Below, piece by piece: positions 45,752 through 58,267 of a stretch of 64,000 nucleotides of DNA. The DNA is taken from NCBI RefSeq assembly GCF_017983445.1, contig NZ_JAGOBJ010000002.1, forward strand, positions 1 through 64,000. The letters run 5' to 3'. The DNA comes from Halomonas sp. Its GTDB lineage: Bacteria; Pseudomonadota; Gammaproteobacteria; Pseudomonadales; Halomonadaceae. The translations under genes and the position numbers were made by a program. The stretch's first letter is position 1, and the number at the start of each line of letters is the position of its first letter. The notes under the pieces are model-generated. The model made no database searches and was not told where the DNA came from. It was given only the letters and a program-made list of their open reading frames with translations.

Positions 45752-46240
45752 ATGCGCACACTCTCAAGCAAACAGCAGATTCTGGGCTTGGTCGGCTGGC
45801 TGGTGCTGGCCTATATCGCCGCTGGCATCGGCACAGTGGCCTCCATCAACGCGGCAGAATTTTACGCATCGCTCCAGCAACCGCTTTGGGCGCCGCCAGC
45901 CTGGCTGTTCGGGCCGATGTGGACAACACTTTATGGCCTAATGGGTATCGCCGCCTGGCTTGTCTGGCGTGAACCCGGCGCCCGGACCGCGCTGACCGTA
46001 TTCGTAATACAGTTGGCGCTTAACGCGCTGTGGAGCTGGCTTTTCTTCGTTTGGCAGTTGGGCGCCATCGCGTTTATCGCCACGCTGGCGCTGTGGGTCA
46101 TGATTGCCATTACTCTGGTAATGTTCTGGCGTCTCAAGACGCTGGCGGGCGTGCTCTTGGTCCCCTATCTCGCCTGGGTGAGCTTGGCATGTGCGCTGAC
46201 CTGGAGCGTGTGGCAGTTAAATCCACAAGTGTTGGGATAA
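45752..46240 (+). CDS. tspO: TspO/MBR family protein
   Basis: This 162-residue membrane protein has the five-span TspO fold rich in tryptophan and proline: LQQPLWAPPAWLFGPMWT, LALNALWSWLFF and LLVPYLAWVSLACAL. TspO proteins bind porphyrins and act in tetrapyrrole and stress signalling in bacteria. No tetrapyrrole genes lie beside it here. It is a single rightward gene. Confidence 0.92.
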   Translation: MRTLSSKQQILGLVGWLVLAYIAAGIGTVASINAAEFYASLQQPLWAPPAWLFGPMWTTLYGLMGIAAWLVWREPGARTALTVFVIQLALNALWSWLFFVWQLGAIAFIATLALWVMIAITLVMFWRLKTLAGVLLVPYLAWVSLACALTWSVWQLNPQVLG

Positions 46241-46407
46241 GAAATCTTTGCCAAACGAGTACGGCCATCAGTGGCGGAACCTGACATCAATATAGCCTGC
46301 GGTGGCCGTGGCCAGCGGTTCTGCCGCTACACTTAACGTCGAATCTTGAGCCGTTTCACTCAACTTGGGTATGCGTCAGAAAACGCCACTGGCCCGAGCG
46401 CCTAATA

Positions 46408-46989
46408 TTAAAAAATGCTTTGCCAGCTTCTTGGGTCAAACGCACTAACTTTTATGTACTCTCCAGACCAGGCATCGAACTTGAGGGTACCTTTAAAATT
46501 AGGGCTGACCGATCGCTGCTCGTTCAATAGCCATAACTCCAGGTTGTCGATCGGCCGGGAGGTAACCGTCAAATCGCCCACGTTAGGTGCCATATGGGGA
46601 AGCGTATAGTCCGCGCGCCTCAGCTCCCCCTTGTAGCGGTAGATCATCGGGCTGCGTGAGGCATCATGATTGAGGCGATAGTATTGGTTGTAACCAATTA
46701 TATTGATCTCATTACCGTTGAACATGACGAAAGCAAAGTTAGGTGTGTTCGGAGTAATCAAGTGAGAATTCGAAAGCAGGTGAGCCGCCTCTTCACTGCT
46801 CACTTGGTCCTGATCTTCACTGCCCGCCAGGGGATAGACGTGAAAACCGTACAAATCTCGGTAGGCTTGCTGCAACAGCGCCTCCGACGGTTTGGGATGC
46901 ATCCAGCGTACTTCGCGGGATGCGCATCCGCTTAGTACCGATATCAACAACAAATACACTAACCACGGCTTCAATAAAAGAGCGTTCAA
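46408..46989 (-). CDS. Putative lipoprotein, unknown family
   Basis: A 193-residue protein whose N-terminus is a lipoprotein signal (LVYLLLISVLSGC, lipobox LSGC with Cys22). The mature part has no domain I recognise; it contains IIGYNQYYRLNHD and a C-terminal FKGTLKFDAWSGEYIKVSAF block suggestive of beta structure. It is in the same orientation as another lipoprotein gene at 47162-47593, 172 bp away, and may be a related accessory pair. Confidence 0.75.
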   Translation of the reverse strand: MNALLLKPWLVYLLLISVLSGCASREVRWMHPKPSEALLQQAYRDLYGFHVYPLAGSEDQDQVSSEEAAHLLSNSHLITPNTPNFAFVMFNGNEINIIGYNQYYRLNHDASRSPMIYRYKGELRRADYTLPHMAPNVGDLTVTSRPIDNLELWLLNEQRSVSPNFKGTLKFDAWSGEYIKVSAFDPRSWQSIF

Positions 46990-47161
46990 ATCAGTCGTCC
47001 TTGAAAATTCGCATCATCTATATCGTTCATAGATAGCGGTAATGGAAGGTTTTGAGCATGGGGATCATACATCTTTCAGACGGCATATAATCGCGCTTAC
47101 CTTGAACGACGAGCCAGGCTAAACGTTTTGCAAATTCAGGCGTGCTTAATACGTAAAACTG

Positions 47162-47593
47162 CTACCACCGGGCTTGAAGATCCAAGCAACTTTCGCTAGG
47201 CGCCAATGACGACCGTGTGAGTTCAATCACCACCGGTGTGTGGGTTTTGCTTGAGCCAAAATCAGCGTTCCAGCCACCCATTGAGCCAGCTAGATAAGGC
47301 ATATACCCTTCCTTGCAAACCCATAAATGCTTGAACACCTTTGCCTCGCCCAACAGGCTACTTAAAACGAACTCTTTTTTGGGATTGAGGAGGATTTCGC
47401 CCTTTTCATCACTGAGTGCCAAGATATGAGGCGCCTGGCCGTCGAGGCGATCATAAACGAAAGCGCCCTCCAGTGGCTCTTTGCTCATGAAATCAATGAC
47501 CGTTGTCTTCAGTCCATCGTGCACGATAACCGTTCTTGGAATACACCCCTGCAGCAGCAGACATGCAAGCAGCCAGAGTAAAGAGAACTTCAT
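47162..47593 (-). CDS. Putative lipoprotein, unknown family
   Basis: A 143-residue protein with lipoprotein signal MKFSLLWLLACLLLQGC (Cys17). The segment TTVIDFMSKEPLEGAFVYDRLDGQ resembles the start of a carboxypeptidase-regulatory-like (transthyretin-type) beta sandwich, but no family can be named. It ends about 160 bp from the IS3 left end on the other side. No partner is obvious other than the lipoprotein gene downstream. Confidence 0.72.
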   Translation of the reverse strand: MKFSLLWLLACLLLQGCIPRTVIVHDGLKTTVIDFMSKEPLEGAFVYDRLDGQAPHILALSDEKGEILLNPKKEFVLSSLLGEAKVFKHLWVCKEGYMPYLAGSMGGWNADFGSSKTHTPVVIELTRSSLAPSESCLDLQARW

Positions 47594-47816
47594 GGGTACC
47601 CTAACAGTGAAAATAAAAGTCGGTTTTAGACAGTTCCAGCGAACAAAGCAAGCGGGTTAAGCATGTTGTCAGGTTGTACATGAAAAGCCGTATGTAGATA
47701 ACATTCCATTGTCCCCCTGAAATCGGTGCATGCGTGATTAGAGTTCTCCTGTAGTGGTTCAATAAAACCGGACACCAACGTAGGTGGTAATATTGCCACC
47801 ATAAGCGAGGTGTCTG

Positions 47817-48978
<1,162 letters not shown>

Positions 48979-49036
48979 CCACTACAGGGCGCACTCAACC
49001 GGTCAGCGCAACACCTCTGCCAGCTTATCGGGGGGA

Positions 49037-49630
49037 TTACCTTCTCAAGATAAGATCAAACCGATGCCAGTGGTGCTTTACTAGCCCGCCTTCTCCCTCA
49101 CTTTCGCGAAAAAGCTCGACTTCTAAACCGCCGCACAGCGCTTCTACTGCTTCCTTCGAATGAAAGCTCATTGCTGAATGTTTTACCCAATCGTGCCGGT
49201 TACCGAAGAGGTGCCCGACAAATAAGCCTCCCGGTTCAAGCGCTGAAAGGATCATGCTCCATAGAATGGGAAAGTGCGTTGGCTCGCAAAACGGCAGGCT
49301 TAGCCCGGCGTGGATCAGGGCAGACGATGGCAGGCCTTTCAATTCCTCGAAACTCGAAGTCAAAATTGTCAGATCAGCGCTGGATAATTCAGCTTTTAGT
49401 GTTTCAACTCGTGCAATGGCATTGGGCTCTTTGTCGATAGCCAAGACTTTCCACCCCGACTTCAGTAGTAGCGCGGTTTCGATGCCGCCTCCACATCCTA
49501 AATCGATAGCATAGCCGTTACCTTTTGGTAAACACTCATCGCCCAGAGCACGCCGCAACAGTGGCGAGGCGGCTCGCGTTTGATTGGCGCAATAGAAGGT
49601 TTCCCAGTTCGTCTTGTTATCAGTGGTCAC
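49037..49630 (-). CDS. Class I SAM-dependent methyltransferase (TehB-like)
   Basis: A 197-residue methyltransferase with motif I AIDLGCGGGIET, the acidic post-I residue in VLAIDKEP and LEPGGLFVGHLFG as motif III. The small size and motif order resemble TehB/Methyltransf_25 proteins acting on small metabolites or metalloids. It lies 50 bp from the IS3 right end, so the IS has separated it from its former upstream or downstream neighbours on that side. Substrate unknown. Confidence 0.85.
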   Translation of the reverse strand: MTTDNKTNWETFYCANQTRAASPLLRRALGDECLPKGNGYAIDLGCGGGIETALLLKSGWKVLAIDKEPNAIARVETLKAELSSADLTILTSSFEELKGLPSSALIHAGLSLPFCEPTHFPILWSMILSALEPGGLFVGHLFGNRHDWVKHSAMSFHSKEAVEALCGGLEVELFRESEGEGGLVKHHWHRFDLILRR

Positions 49631-49765
49631 TGCCGGTACTTCCTGATTGCATCACGCTGTAATGATGAGTGTTGATAGACATAATCGATTCAAATTAACA
49701 CGTAGCATCGTCGTTCGCCCCCTTGCATCTCCCCTCATCGCCGCCTAGACTCGCTGAGTTGAATG

Positions 49766-49905
49766 CTTGACGGGGTGCCGGTGATATCCGGCTGAGATGG
49801 TGCAGGGCGTGTCCTTTAGGATGCCAAGCGCTGGTCCCGCTGAACCTGATCCGGCTAATGCGCTGCTTTTGAAACAGCGCGGGTACCGGCGTAGGGATCA
49901 AGCGA
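49766..49905 (+). promoter_or_regulatory. TPP riboswitch (THI element) upstream of tenA-thiC
   Basis: Conserved blocks are all present in order: GGGGTGC (49772-49778), CTGAGAT (49792-49798), CTGAACCTGATC (about 49840-49851) and GCGTAGGGA (49889-49897). The 3-prime stem-loop, normally CTGG-ATAATG-CCAG-like, has CCGG/CCGG arms but a loop enlarged by about 25 nt holding its own hairpin (CGCTG...CAGCG, 49861-49879). The P3 side is also long. It lies about 90 nt before tenA and should shut thiamine synthesis when TPP is ample; a downstream CTCCCGGAGG suggests Shine-Dalgarno masking. Confidence 0.92.
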
Positions 49906-49993
49906 TGGCCGGTTATCTGTTTCACGCCTTTCTGCCGTGCCTTTCTCTCGATCTTTTTCGCCTGCCCTTCGGATCACTACTCCCGGAGGATGT

Positions 49994-52595
<2,602 letters not shown>

Positions 52596-52618
52596 TAAAC
52601 AGGAAAGCCATAAACGCA

Positions 52619-52641
52619 AACAGGGGCCAATGGCCCCTGTT
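52619..52641. terminator. Hairpin between convergent thiC and csbD
   Basis: A perfect 10-bp stem, AACAGGGGCC and GGCCCCTGTT, with an AAT loop. T-richness follows on the minus strand (TTTGCGTTT), so it can terminate csbD transcripts; on the plus strand it marks the thiC end. Confidence 0.65.
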
Positions 52642-52669
52642 GTCGACGTGTTACGCTACGGCAGTTGGA

Positions 52670-52849
52670 TTACTTCTTCTTCAGGTTTTCTTTAACATCA
52701 CCTTTAGCTTTTTGTCCTTCGCCTTTGACTTGCTGGGCTTTGCCCTTGGCTTCAGTTTTTTCGCTACCGGTCACTTTACCAGCGGCTTCTTTAACTTTAC
52801 CAGCGGCCTTGTTAGCTGCGCCTTTTGCTTTATCGTCTTTTCCACTCAT
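52670..52849 (-). CDS. CsbD family small stress protein
   Basis: A 59-residue, very hydrophilic Lys/Ala/Gly/Glu-rich protein with the CsbD repeat pattern KGAANKAAGKVKEAAGKVTG. CsbD proteins are general-stress induced in several bacteria; biochemical function is unknown. ATG 52849 (MSGKDDKAKG) is chosen because AGAGG lies 8 nt upstream and family members begin this way. Confidence 0.88.
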   Translation of the reverse strand: MSGKDDKAKGAANKAAGKVKEAAGKVTGSEKTEAKGKAQQVKGEGQKAKGDVKENLKKK

Positions 52850-52961
52850 GACATAAACCTCTAATCCGTTAGTAGGGAAGTACACTGCGTGCGGCGAGAC
52901 ATTCATTTGCCCTTAACATCACAGCTGCATTATCAGAGTAGCCTTTTTAAAAAAAGTTGCC

Positions 52962-54137
52962 TCAATTTGTTATAGATATTTTTGTGGGTGCCCATTTATT
53001 TAGCAGCGCATTTAAACACGCCATTACCAAAAGCGTTGCTACCAGGGCCACGCTCATGGAAGAGAAACGGTATAGCGCGCTATACACCAGATCCTGGTTA
53101 GGCCCGAGCGACTGCCCAAACAGAATGCCAAGCGTGGTAAGCCCACCAAACCCGATGCCCGAACCGCCGCCTTCCTTTATATGCTCACGACCAAACAGCA
53201 AGAGGCCCAGCCAATAAAGCATGATGACCAGCAGGAAATGGTTGCTCTGCGTATACAGTAAAAGCTGCATAAGTAGCGCCAGATTGCAGCCCAGCAGTGT
53301 GCCAATGGCGCGCTTGCGTGCTGACACACGTGCCCCCGCATAGCCCATGGCAAACAGCACTAGTATGGTCGCCATCTGCGCCGAGAGTGATCCCTGCAGG
53401 TCAAACACCTGAAACACGATAAACGAGAGCGTTGCGGTCATCCCACCGATCAGGGTCTCGTGGCGTATCTGCGCCTGGGGCTTGCTTGCCTTGGGCGGCG
53501 GCTGGCGGGGTTCAACATCTGGAAACAGCGTATGCATCAGCATGGCGATGAACAGAGCAAGTACGCTTGCCACAACGTTAGAGGCGAGCAGATCGCTTAA
53601 ATCGACGCTTGGATAGCTTGCGAAATGCAGCAGGATACTCAAGGTGAGTACGCCATTGGCGCCAAACAAGAACAGCGGGCCCTTGGCCATCAGGTTGAAG
53701 CGAAACAGAAACATGCACAGCACTACCAGCGTCATGATCACCGGCATGTGTTTGAGAAGACCCACCACAATGCTGACTTCCAGCGCATTAAGGGAAACAT
53801 TGGCCAGAAACTGGCGAATGATACTGGCGTTCAAGATGGGCACCATGCCCAGTAGAAACATTGGAAATACGGTAAAGAAGACTCCATAGTTCCAGCCCAT
53901 GACCTGGCTTACGACAAACCCGAGCGCGCCGCCGCCCGCTACGCGCAGGCACTGGCGCAGGCCGTTTTCGCTTAGCGCAGGATGGGTATGCGTTTTAGAG
54001 CCAGCCCCACCGTTAGGCGGCGTCTTTTTCGAAAACCAGCCCCCTACCCGGCTGAGCGACCATGCTCTAATAGATCTCGCTTTAGTAGACCCCGTTTTAA
54101 TAGACCCAGCTTTAATAGACCCAGCTTTAATAGACAT
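52962..54137 (-). CDS. DUF2955 membrane protein (FUSC-like efflux partner)
   Basis: A 391-residue protein with about ten spans in two halves, each resembling half of a fusaric-acid-resistance/AaeB type pump; the DUF2955 family fits length and the QVMGWNYGVFFTVFPMFLLG block. The first 26 residues are five tandem pentapeptides of the type SIKAG, preceding a 30-residue cytoplasmic linker. The start overlaps the HlyD stop by 11 nt. With that periplasmic adaptor it probably exports aromatic or other amphipathic compounds (inference). An alternative start inside the repeat cannot be excluded. Confidence 0.82.
   Translation of the reverse strand: MSIKAGSIKAGSIKTGSTKARSIRAWSLSRVGGWFSKKTPPNGGAGSKTHTHPALSENGLRQCLRVAGGGALGFVVSQVMGWNYGVFFTVFPMFLLGMVPILNASIIRQFLANVSLNALEVSIVVGLLKHMPVIMTLVVLCMFLFRFNLMAKGPLFLFGANGVLTLSILLHFASYPSVDLSDLLASNVVASVLALFIAMLMHTLFPDVEPRQPPPKASKPQAQIRHETLIGGMTATLSFIVFQVFDLQGSLSAQMATILVLFAMGYAGARVSARKRAIGTLLGCNLALLMQLLLYTQSNHFLLVIMLYWLGLLLFGREHIKEGGGSGIGFGGLTTLGILFGQSLGPNQDLVYSALYRFSSMSVALVATLLVMACLNALLNKWAPTKISITN
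54060..54134 (-). repeat. 15-bp tandem repeat in the DUF2955 gene start
   Basis: Five degenerate copies of a 15-bp unit (plus-strand GCTTTAATAGACCCA-like) encode SIKAG, SIKAG, SIKTG, STKAR and SIRAW. Being in frame, gain or loss of a unit changes only the length of the N-terminus. Confidence 0.8.
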
Positions 54138-55188
54138 AATGCAGCCAGCTGATCAGATGCGTCTGTAGCCAGGCAAACGGATGGGCCAGTAGATGCTCGC
54201 CGGGCAGCAGTTGAACCGTGGCTCGTGCACCGCTGGGTGGTGGCTCCAATAATGGCTTGTTCAGGGCGATATGAATACGCAGACGCTGGGCGTCGCGCAC
54301 CCAGCGATCAGACGTCGGAATATCTGCCAGCTGCCCGTCGGCGGCCAGTTGGCCTTCGCGTACTCCAGCATCGAAGGCGCTTACCCGCCCTTCAAAGATA
54401 TGCCCAGGCCAAGCATCAAACACCACGGCAGCCTCGTCGCCAGGATGCACATGACGCAGGCTCTTTTCGCGGAAGTCAGCGATGATATCCACGCGCTGGC
54501 TTACCAGTGCAATCACCGGCTGGCCCGCCTGCACGTAGTCACCCGCCTGTAGCTGCAAGTTGGTAACCTGGCCGGCTTCTAACGCGCGTATTTCGGTGCG
54601 GGCAACGTCAAGCCGGGCTCTGTCCAACGCGATATCCGCCTGGCGCAGTCGCAGGTTGGTGTCGCCCTCTTCGCCCAGCTGTACTTCCAGGCTTTCGATC
54701 TTGGCCTGGGCGGACGCCACTTCCGCCTGAGCGGTATGTTCGGCGGCTACCTGCTGATCATACTGCTGGCGAGAAATACTTTGCCGCCCGATCAACGCTT
54801 CCCCACGGCGCCGCTCGCCGGCGCGCTCTTCCGCGGTTGCCTGAGCAGACGCCAGCATGGCGCGCGCAGCGGCAAGCTCCGCTTCAAGCTGGGTGTTTTC
54901 GCGCTGGGCCTGCTCCCGCTCAAGCCTTGCTTGCTCCAGCGCAATCTCAAAAGGCTCAGGGTCGAGGCGAAACAGCACATCGCCCTTGGCGACCTGCTGA
55001 TGATCGAGAACCACTACTTCGCTGACCGGCGCACTTAGCTCAGGGGCAATGCGCGTGACCGGACGCATGACCCGCGCTTCAGGCGTCATGGGCATGAAGC
55101 TGTCGGCCACCAGAAAGTAGACAAATAAAAGGGCAAAAGCAGCCAGCGCTACTTTTACCCAGACGGCAAAGCGTTGATCAGGGGACAT
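54127..55188 (-). CDS. HlyD/EmrA-type periplasmic adaptor
   Basis: A 353-residue membrane-fusion protein. One N-terminal span (VALAAFALLFVYFLVADSF) is followed by a lipoyl-like half (ELSAPVSEVVVLDHQQVAKGDVLFRLDPEP), a long alpha-helical hairpin (about residues 80-205), the second lipoyl half (LEAGQVTNLQLQAGDYVQAGQPV) and a beta-barrel. This is the EmrA/AaeA/YibH architecture. It links the inner-membrane DUF2955 pump, encoded directly downstream, to an outer-membrane channel that is not encoded here. Confidence 0.9.
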   Translation of the reverse strand: MSPDQRFAVWVKVALAAFALLFVYFLVADSFMPMTPEARVMRPVTRIAPELSAPVSEVVVLDHQQVAKGDVLFRLDPEPFEIALEQARLEREQAQRENTQLEAELAAARAMLASAQATAEERAGERRRGEALIGRQSISRQQYDQQVAAEHTAQAEVASAQAKIESLEVQLGEEGDTNLRLRQADIALDRARLDVARTEIRALEAGQVTNLQLQAGDYVQAGQPVIALVSQRVDIIADFREKSLRHVHPGDEAAVVFDAWPGHIFEGRVSAFDAGVREGQLAADGQLADIPTSDRWVRDAQRLRIHIALNKPLLEPPPSGARATVQLLPGEHLLAHPFAWLQTHLISWLHYVY

Positions 55189-55349
55189 GGGGTATTCACT
55201 CGTTATCTCTTGCCGCCTTTAAAAAGCAGCAGGCGCGTTTACCCGCGCAGGGTATCGTTGAATACTTTAGTCTAACAAACAATTAGCAAGCTAACAATAA
55301 AGCTACATTTTTCCCTTTTAAAAGGTTAGCCGCCCAACGCTATCGATAT

Positions 55350-55383
55350 AAAAAAGCCCCAAGTTCTAAAGGCCTTGGGGCTT
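55350..55383 (-). terminator. Terminator of the outer-membrane barrel gene
   Basis: A 10-bp stem AAGCCCCAAG/CTTGGGGCTT (55354-55363 with 55374-55383) is followed on the minus strand by a T-run (55350-55355). It lies 27 nt after the stop codon. Confidence 0.85.
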
Positions 55384-55409
55384 GAGTAAATCAACGCTTT
55401 AAAGCGCTA

Positions 55410-55925
55410 TTAGAACCGGTAGCGTAAACCAATGCTGGCAGCATCGAAATCGTAGTTGGACTTATCCAGATAGCGCATGTAATCAGCGTTGATCGATAAG
55501 TTGTTGGCCACATCAATCTCGCCGCCCGCACCATAAGAGAAGCCACTTTCGCGATCGAGGTCAAAATCCACCTCGGTCATACCCACCAAACCATACAGCC
55601 GTGCGGTAGGTGCAATAGGAGCGATACCTTTTGCGTAGGCACCTACTAGGTAATCGAGCTCGGCACCGCCATCAGAGCCGCCCGTACCCAAGTGGCCCTC
55701 TAAGGCAAAATAGTCGTTAAACTGAGCACCACCGCGTAAGCGAAGACCTACGCTGTCGCGCGAGGAACCGCGATCAGGATCCAGACTCCAAGCCATGGCG
55801 TCACCGCCAATATAACCTTCTGGATAACCAAACGCCTGCTGTGCCTGTGCCGATGCCGCGAATGCACTCGTGCCAATCAGGAGTGCAGCAGAGGTGAGTG
55901 ATAATACGGTCATCTTCATAGTCAT
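55410..55925 (-). CDS. Outer-membrane beta-barrel protein
   Basis: A 171-residue precursor with signal peptide (KMTVLSLTSAALLIGTSAF, cleavage near AQA-QQ). The mature part has alternating-hydrophobicity strands and ends with the Omp signature aromatic IGLRYRF-COOH. The size suits an eight-stranded OmpA/OmpW-type barrel (YfaZ/opacity-like); no exact family is assigned. It has its own terminator. Function unknown: structural or porin-like. Confidence 0.83.
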   Translation of the reverse strand: MTMKMTVLSLTSAALLIGTSAFAASAQAQQAFGYPEGYIGGDAMAWSLDPDRGSSRDSVGLRLRGGAQFNDYFALEGHLGTGGSDGGAELDYLVGAYAKGIAPIAPTARLYGLVGMTEVDFDLDRESGFSYGAGGEIDVANNLSINADYMRYLDKSNYDFDAASIGLRYRF

Positions 55926-55996
55926 TGAACCTCAATTAAAAAACACTGTTTCCTTACTCAAGGTTATTGTGGTCGATACTTAAAAAAACGCAACTT

Positions 55997-56929
55997 CTAG
56001 CGCTGCCTGGATAAGCTAAGTGCGACAATACCACTCACCACCATGGCACCACCCACCATCTGACCAGGACTTAACATCTGCCCCAGTACGAAGTAGCCAA
56101 TTACCAGTGAGGCTACGGGTTCGATATTCATCACAGGGGCATTACGTGCCATATCCAGGCGCGGTACAAAGATAAACAGTATTGAAAACGCGGTAGCATA
56201 AAGTAACGCCAACAGCCCCAAACCTGCCCAACCCTGGCTATTTTCAGGCAGACTCATACCGCCCGGCATCACGCCTAAAATACCGCCCATTACCATGGCG
56301 AAAAACACCGTTTGCATGGTCAACAGGCTGCGTAGCGTACTGCCCACCTGAGCTAAGCGGTGCTCGGTAATCCACAGCGCGCAGGCAAACACAAACGCTG
56401 CTGTTAGCCCAAACATGATCCCGGCTATCCATTCAGGGCCTATATCATCAGCGCTAGCAAGCCAGCTGGGTATATCCAGCACGATCAGTAGCCCGATCAA
56501 AATCGTGCCCATGATAAGGCAGCTACGCAGCGTCGGCCGTGGCCCGCCCAGTGCCCAGCTTAATAGTGCCAGCTGAATGGGAAAGGTATTGACCAGCAGC
56601 AGCGCAATCACGACCGGCAACCGCGCCACCGCAGAGTAAAGGCAGAGGCTTTGAATGGTGATCAGCACCCCTACCACCAGCTGCCAGGGCCAGGTGCCTC
56701 GTGGAAGCCATAGGCTTTTTTTCTGCACCAGTACCAAGGTGAATAAAATCACGCAGGCAAGCCCCGAGCGGGTTAGCACGGCAAGCAATAAGCCTGTACC
56801 GTTATCAAAGGCAAGCCTTGCCGACACATGGTTAGCGGCAAACATGGTGCCAACCGTTGCCAATAACAGAATGGCCAAATGGCGGGGTAATGTGCGAGGT
56901 AACGACGAAGCAGGCGATAAAGCAGGCAT
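55997..56929 (-). CDS. EamA-family (DMT) transporter
   Basis: A 310-residue protein with ten predicted spans in two EamA repeats, the second ending in SLVIGYFVLGQMLSPGQMVGGAMVVSGI, which is the usual C-terminal repeat signature (EPVAS before it). DMT members export amino acids or metabolites; the substrate is unknown. I use ATG 56929; an in-frame TTG at 56959 would add ten residues. Confidence 0.85.
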   Translation of the reverse strand: MPALSPASSLPRTLPRHLAILLLATVGTMFAANHVSARLAFDNGTGLLLAVLTRSGLACVILFTLVLVQKKSLWLPRGTWPWQLVVGVLITIQSLCLYSAVARLPVVIALLLVNTFPIQLALLSWALGGPRPTLRSCLIMGTILIGLLIVLDIPSWLASADDIGPEWIAGIMFGLTAAFVFACALWITEHRLAQVGSTLRSLLTMQTVFFAMVMGGILGVMPGGMSLPENSQGWAGLGLLALLYATAFSILFIFVPRLDMARNAPVMNIEPVASLVIGYFVLGQMLSPGQMVGGAMVVSGIVALSLSRQR

Positions 56930-57082
56930 AAGCACTATAAGTCTCGTGAAAGGCGTCAATTAGCCCAGAATGCCTGCATTCTGTGTAGAAGGCTAAACAA
57001 ATACTGATGGGTATTAATGTCCCTTGTGGCTTATTAAACTAAAGTACAAACTTCACACTTACTTCCTTGGCAGACACTTTTT

Positions 57083-58267
57083 ATGAATGTACCGGTGCTG
57101 GTAATTAACTGTGGTTCTTCCTCTATTAAATACGCGTTGATCGACTCCGATCCTGATGCGCCGAGACTGGCAGGTCTGGCGGAACGTTTGGGCAGTGTCG
57201 ATGCCTGTTTAAAGGGCAAGAACAGCGCCGGTGAGCGGTTTCACCAGCCGCTGCCCAATGCCGATCATACCCAGGCGCTTAGTGCCATTTTAGAGCGTCT
57301 GGAAGGACGTATCCCAGCGGCCATCGGGCATCGAATCGTTCACGGCGGTGAGCAGTTCACTCAGGCCGCGTTGATTGATGAGAGCGTGGTCAGCGCTATT
57401 CAAAGTACCGCGGCCCTCGCCCCATTGCATAACCCTGCCAACCTGGCCGGGATCGCTGCGACTCAAAAGGTGTTTCCCGAGCTGCCCCAGGTGGCGGTAT
57501 TCGATACCGCATTTCATCAGAGCTTGCCGCCTACGGCTTACCGCTACGCCCTGCCGGAAAGCCTGTACGCCGAGCACGGTATTCGCCGCTACGGTTTTCA
57601 TGGCACCAGCCACGCGTTTGTCAGCCAGCGTGCGGCCACGCTTAGCGAGCGTGGCGCCGGTGGCTGGCTAACCGCTCATCTGGGCAACGGCTGCTCGACC
57701 TGCGCGGTGTGGAATAATCAGAGTAAAGACACCAGTATGGGGCTCACCCCGCTGGAAGGCCTGGTGATGGGCACTCGCAGCGGCGATGTTGATCCTGGTC
57801 TGCACGCACATTTGCACCGCCAGCTGGGCTGGACGTTGGATCAAATCGATGACGTATTGAACAAGCAAAGCGGCCTGCTGGGTCTCTCTGGCCTGACCAA
57901 TGATATGCGCGAAGTTGAAGAGGCAGCAGAAAAAGGCCATGAAGGCGCGCTGCTGGCACTGAACGTTTTCTGTTATCGCATTGCCAAGTCCCTTGCTGCA
58001 CTTTCCTGTGCGCTACCTAGGCTGGACGGCGTTATTTTTACCGGGGGTATCGGTGAGAACTCCCCCATTGTGCGCCGCCAGGTCATCGGTCTCTTGCCTC
58101 ATTTTTGCTTTGCTCTGGATGAGGAGCGCAACGAAGCGATGATACGTGGCCAGGAAGGTAAGCTGGATATTGAAAACCACGGCGGGCCTGAAGCGTGGGT
58201 AATTCCTACCGATGAAGAAGGCCGTATCGCGATGGAAACGCGTCAGTGCGTGGAGGCCTTACTATGA
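57083..58267 (+). CDS. ackA: Acetate kinase AckA
   Basis: A 394-residue cytoplasmic kinase that interconverts acetate plus ATP and acetyl phosphate plus ADP. The N-terminal [17 protein letters not shown] phosphate-binding motif, the [14 protein letters not shown] and GFHGTSHA blocks, and the adenosine motif [10 protein letters not shown] are all present. It overlaps pta by 4 nt (ATGA), the reverse arrangement of nothing unusual: ackA first, then pta, as in enterobacteria. Confidence 0.96.
   Translation: MNVPVLVINCGSSSIKYALIDSDPDAPRLAGLAERLGSVDACLKGKNSAGERFHQPLPNADHTQALSAILERLEGRIPAAIGHRIVHGGEQFTQAALIDESVVSAIQSTAALAPLHNPANLAGIAATQKVFPELPQVAVFDTAFHQSLPPTAYRYALPESLYAEHGIRRYGFHGTSHAFVSQRAATLSERGAGGWLTAHLGNGCSTCAVWNNQSKDTSMGLTPLEGLVMGTRSGDVDPGLHAHLHRQLGWTLDQIDDVLNKQSGLLGLSGLTNDMREVEEAAEKGHEGALLALNVFCYRIAKSLAALSCALPRLDGVIFTGGIGENSPIVRRQVIGLLPHFCFALDEERNEAMIRGQEGKLDIENHGGPEAWVIPTDEEGRIAMETRQCVEALL

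Noticed and set aside
54225-55038. Plus-strand frames opposite the HlyD gene
   Set aside because: These are antisense shadows of a strongly supported coding sequence.
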